Assembly: GCA_007674295.1 (NCBI GenBank)
Contig: CM017463.1
Coordinates: forward strand, 1 to 64,000
DNA: 64,000 bases
DNA from: Antonospora locustae
Lineage: Eukaryota > Microsporidia
Reading direction: 5' to 3'
In this document: positions 63,825 to 64,000 of the stretch, one piece after another
Layout of the letters: each line of letters begins with the position of its first letter
Position numbering within the stretch: the first letter of the stretch is position 1
Notes under the pieces: model-generated
Seen by the model: only the letters and a program-made list of their open reading frames with translations
Database searches by the model: none
What the model was told of the DNA's origin: nothing
Made by a program: the position numbers and the translations under genes

Positions 63825-64000
63825 ATGTTTGAGAACACAGATCAGGAGATAGAGACAATTATTCAAAAAGCAAAGCGGTGTAGCGAACGATGTGGATGGC
63901 TTTCAGGCTTTTTCAGAAGGCCTGACCACCAGCGATCTGCAGAGCTATACAGTGAGGCAGGACACAGGCTGAAGTACCTCGGGCGCAACAAGGAGGCTGC
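63825..64000 (+). CDS. SEC17: alpha-SNAP (Sec17), 5' part
   Basis: Partial gene cut by the window end. From the ATG at 63825 (CCC at 63819-63821) it encodes at least 58 residues with the SNAP N-terminal layout: an initial amphipathic helix, then CGWLSGFFRRP corresponding to the loop before helix 2, then SAELYSEAGHRLKYLGRNKEA, the 'A..lY..A.n.fK....w..A' TPR-like motif. Alpha-SNAP recruits NSF to SNARE complexes for recycling after vesicle fusion. Confidence 0.75.
   Translation, partial: MFENTDQEIETIIQKAKRCSERCGWLSGFFRRPDHQRSAELYSEAGHRLKYLGRNKEA

Overview
The window reads as a nuclear chromosome segment of a microsporidian or a very close relative. Genes are short, almost all intronless and tightly packed on both strands. 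Many predicted starts have a run of three or more C immediately upstream, which matches the known microsporidian start signal. The gene set also fits: a cluster of secreted ricin-B-lectin-like (beta-trefoil) proteins, compact GAPDH, CysRS and Obg-like ATPase, and a minimal spliceosome (U2 snRNA plus SF3a60). I cannot name the species from the sequence.

Left arm (1-11.3 kb): an ADP-ribosylglycohydrolase interrupted by a frameshift; two unrecognised minus-strand ORFs; GAPDH; three tandem secreted lectin-like genes plus one small ORF; two putative small secreted proteins; a PLAC8-family protein; and a four-helix-type membrane protein. Composition becomes more AT-rich from about 8.6 kb.

Centre (11.3-38.2 kb): about 27 kb of extremely AT-rich DNA with no supportable gene. 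It is bracketed by two short telomere-type tracts, TTAGGG on the left (11316-11328) and CCCTAA on the right (36854-36866). An identical 90-bp direct repeat lies near each edge (11775-11864 and 36941-37030), and a perfect 24-bp inverted repeat sits beside the right tract. The best readings are an AT-rich regional centromere, a scar of end-to-end chromosome fusion, or both; a misjoined assembly of two subtelomeres is the main alternative.

Right arm (38.7-64 kb): an unknown protein and OLA1 transcribed divergently; CysRS; a large AT-hook plus SAP-domain protein; a paralogue of the membrane protein found on the other side of the AT block; tRNA-Gln(CUG); an L7Ae-like protein; small secreted or membrane proteins; a CorA-type Mg2+ transporter divergent from an Hrd3/SEL1L-like ERAD protein; and a degenerate J protein. 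After these come Spo11, FAM72, a small coiled-coil protein divergent from Elp4, MRT4, a Sen54-like tRNA-splicing subunit, a small membrane protein, RPA3, SF3a60 (Prp9), an M1 aminopeptidase, U2 snRNA, a nucleotide-sugar/triose-phosphate-type transporter, and the 5' end of alpha-SNAP (Sec17). A 237-bp exact duplication around a single N at 54452 is almost certainly an assembly join.

Several neighbours act in related processes: meiotic break formation and DNA repair (Spo11, FAM72, RPA3), splicing (SF3a60, U2), tRNA maturation and modification (Sen54-like, Elp4, tRNA-Gln), and the secretory pathway (Hrd3, J protein, SLC35-type transporter, Sec17). They are separate transcription units on both strands, not operons.
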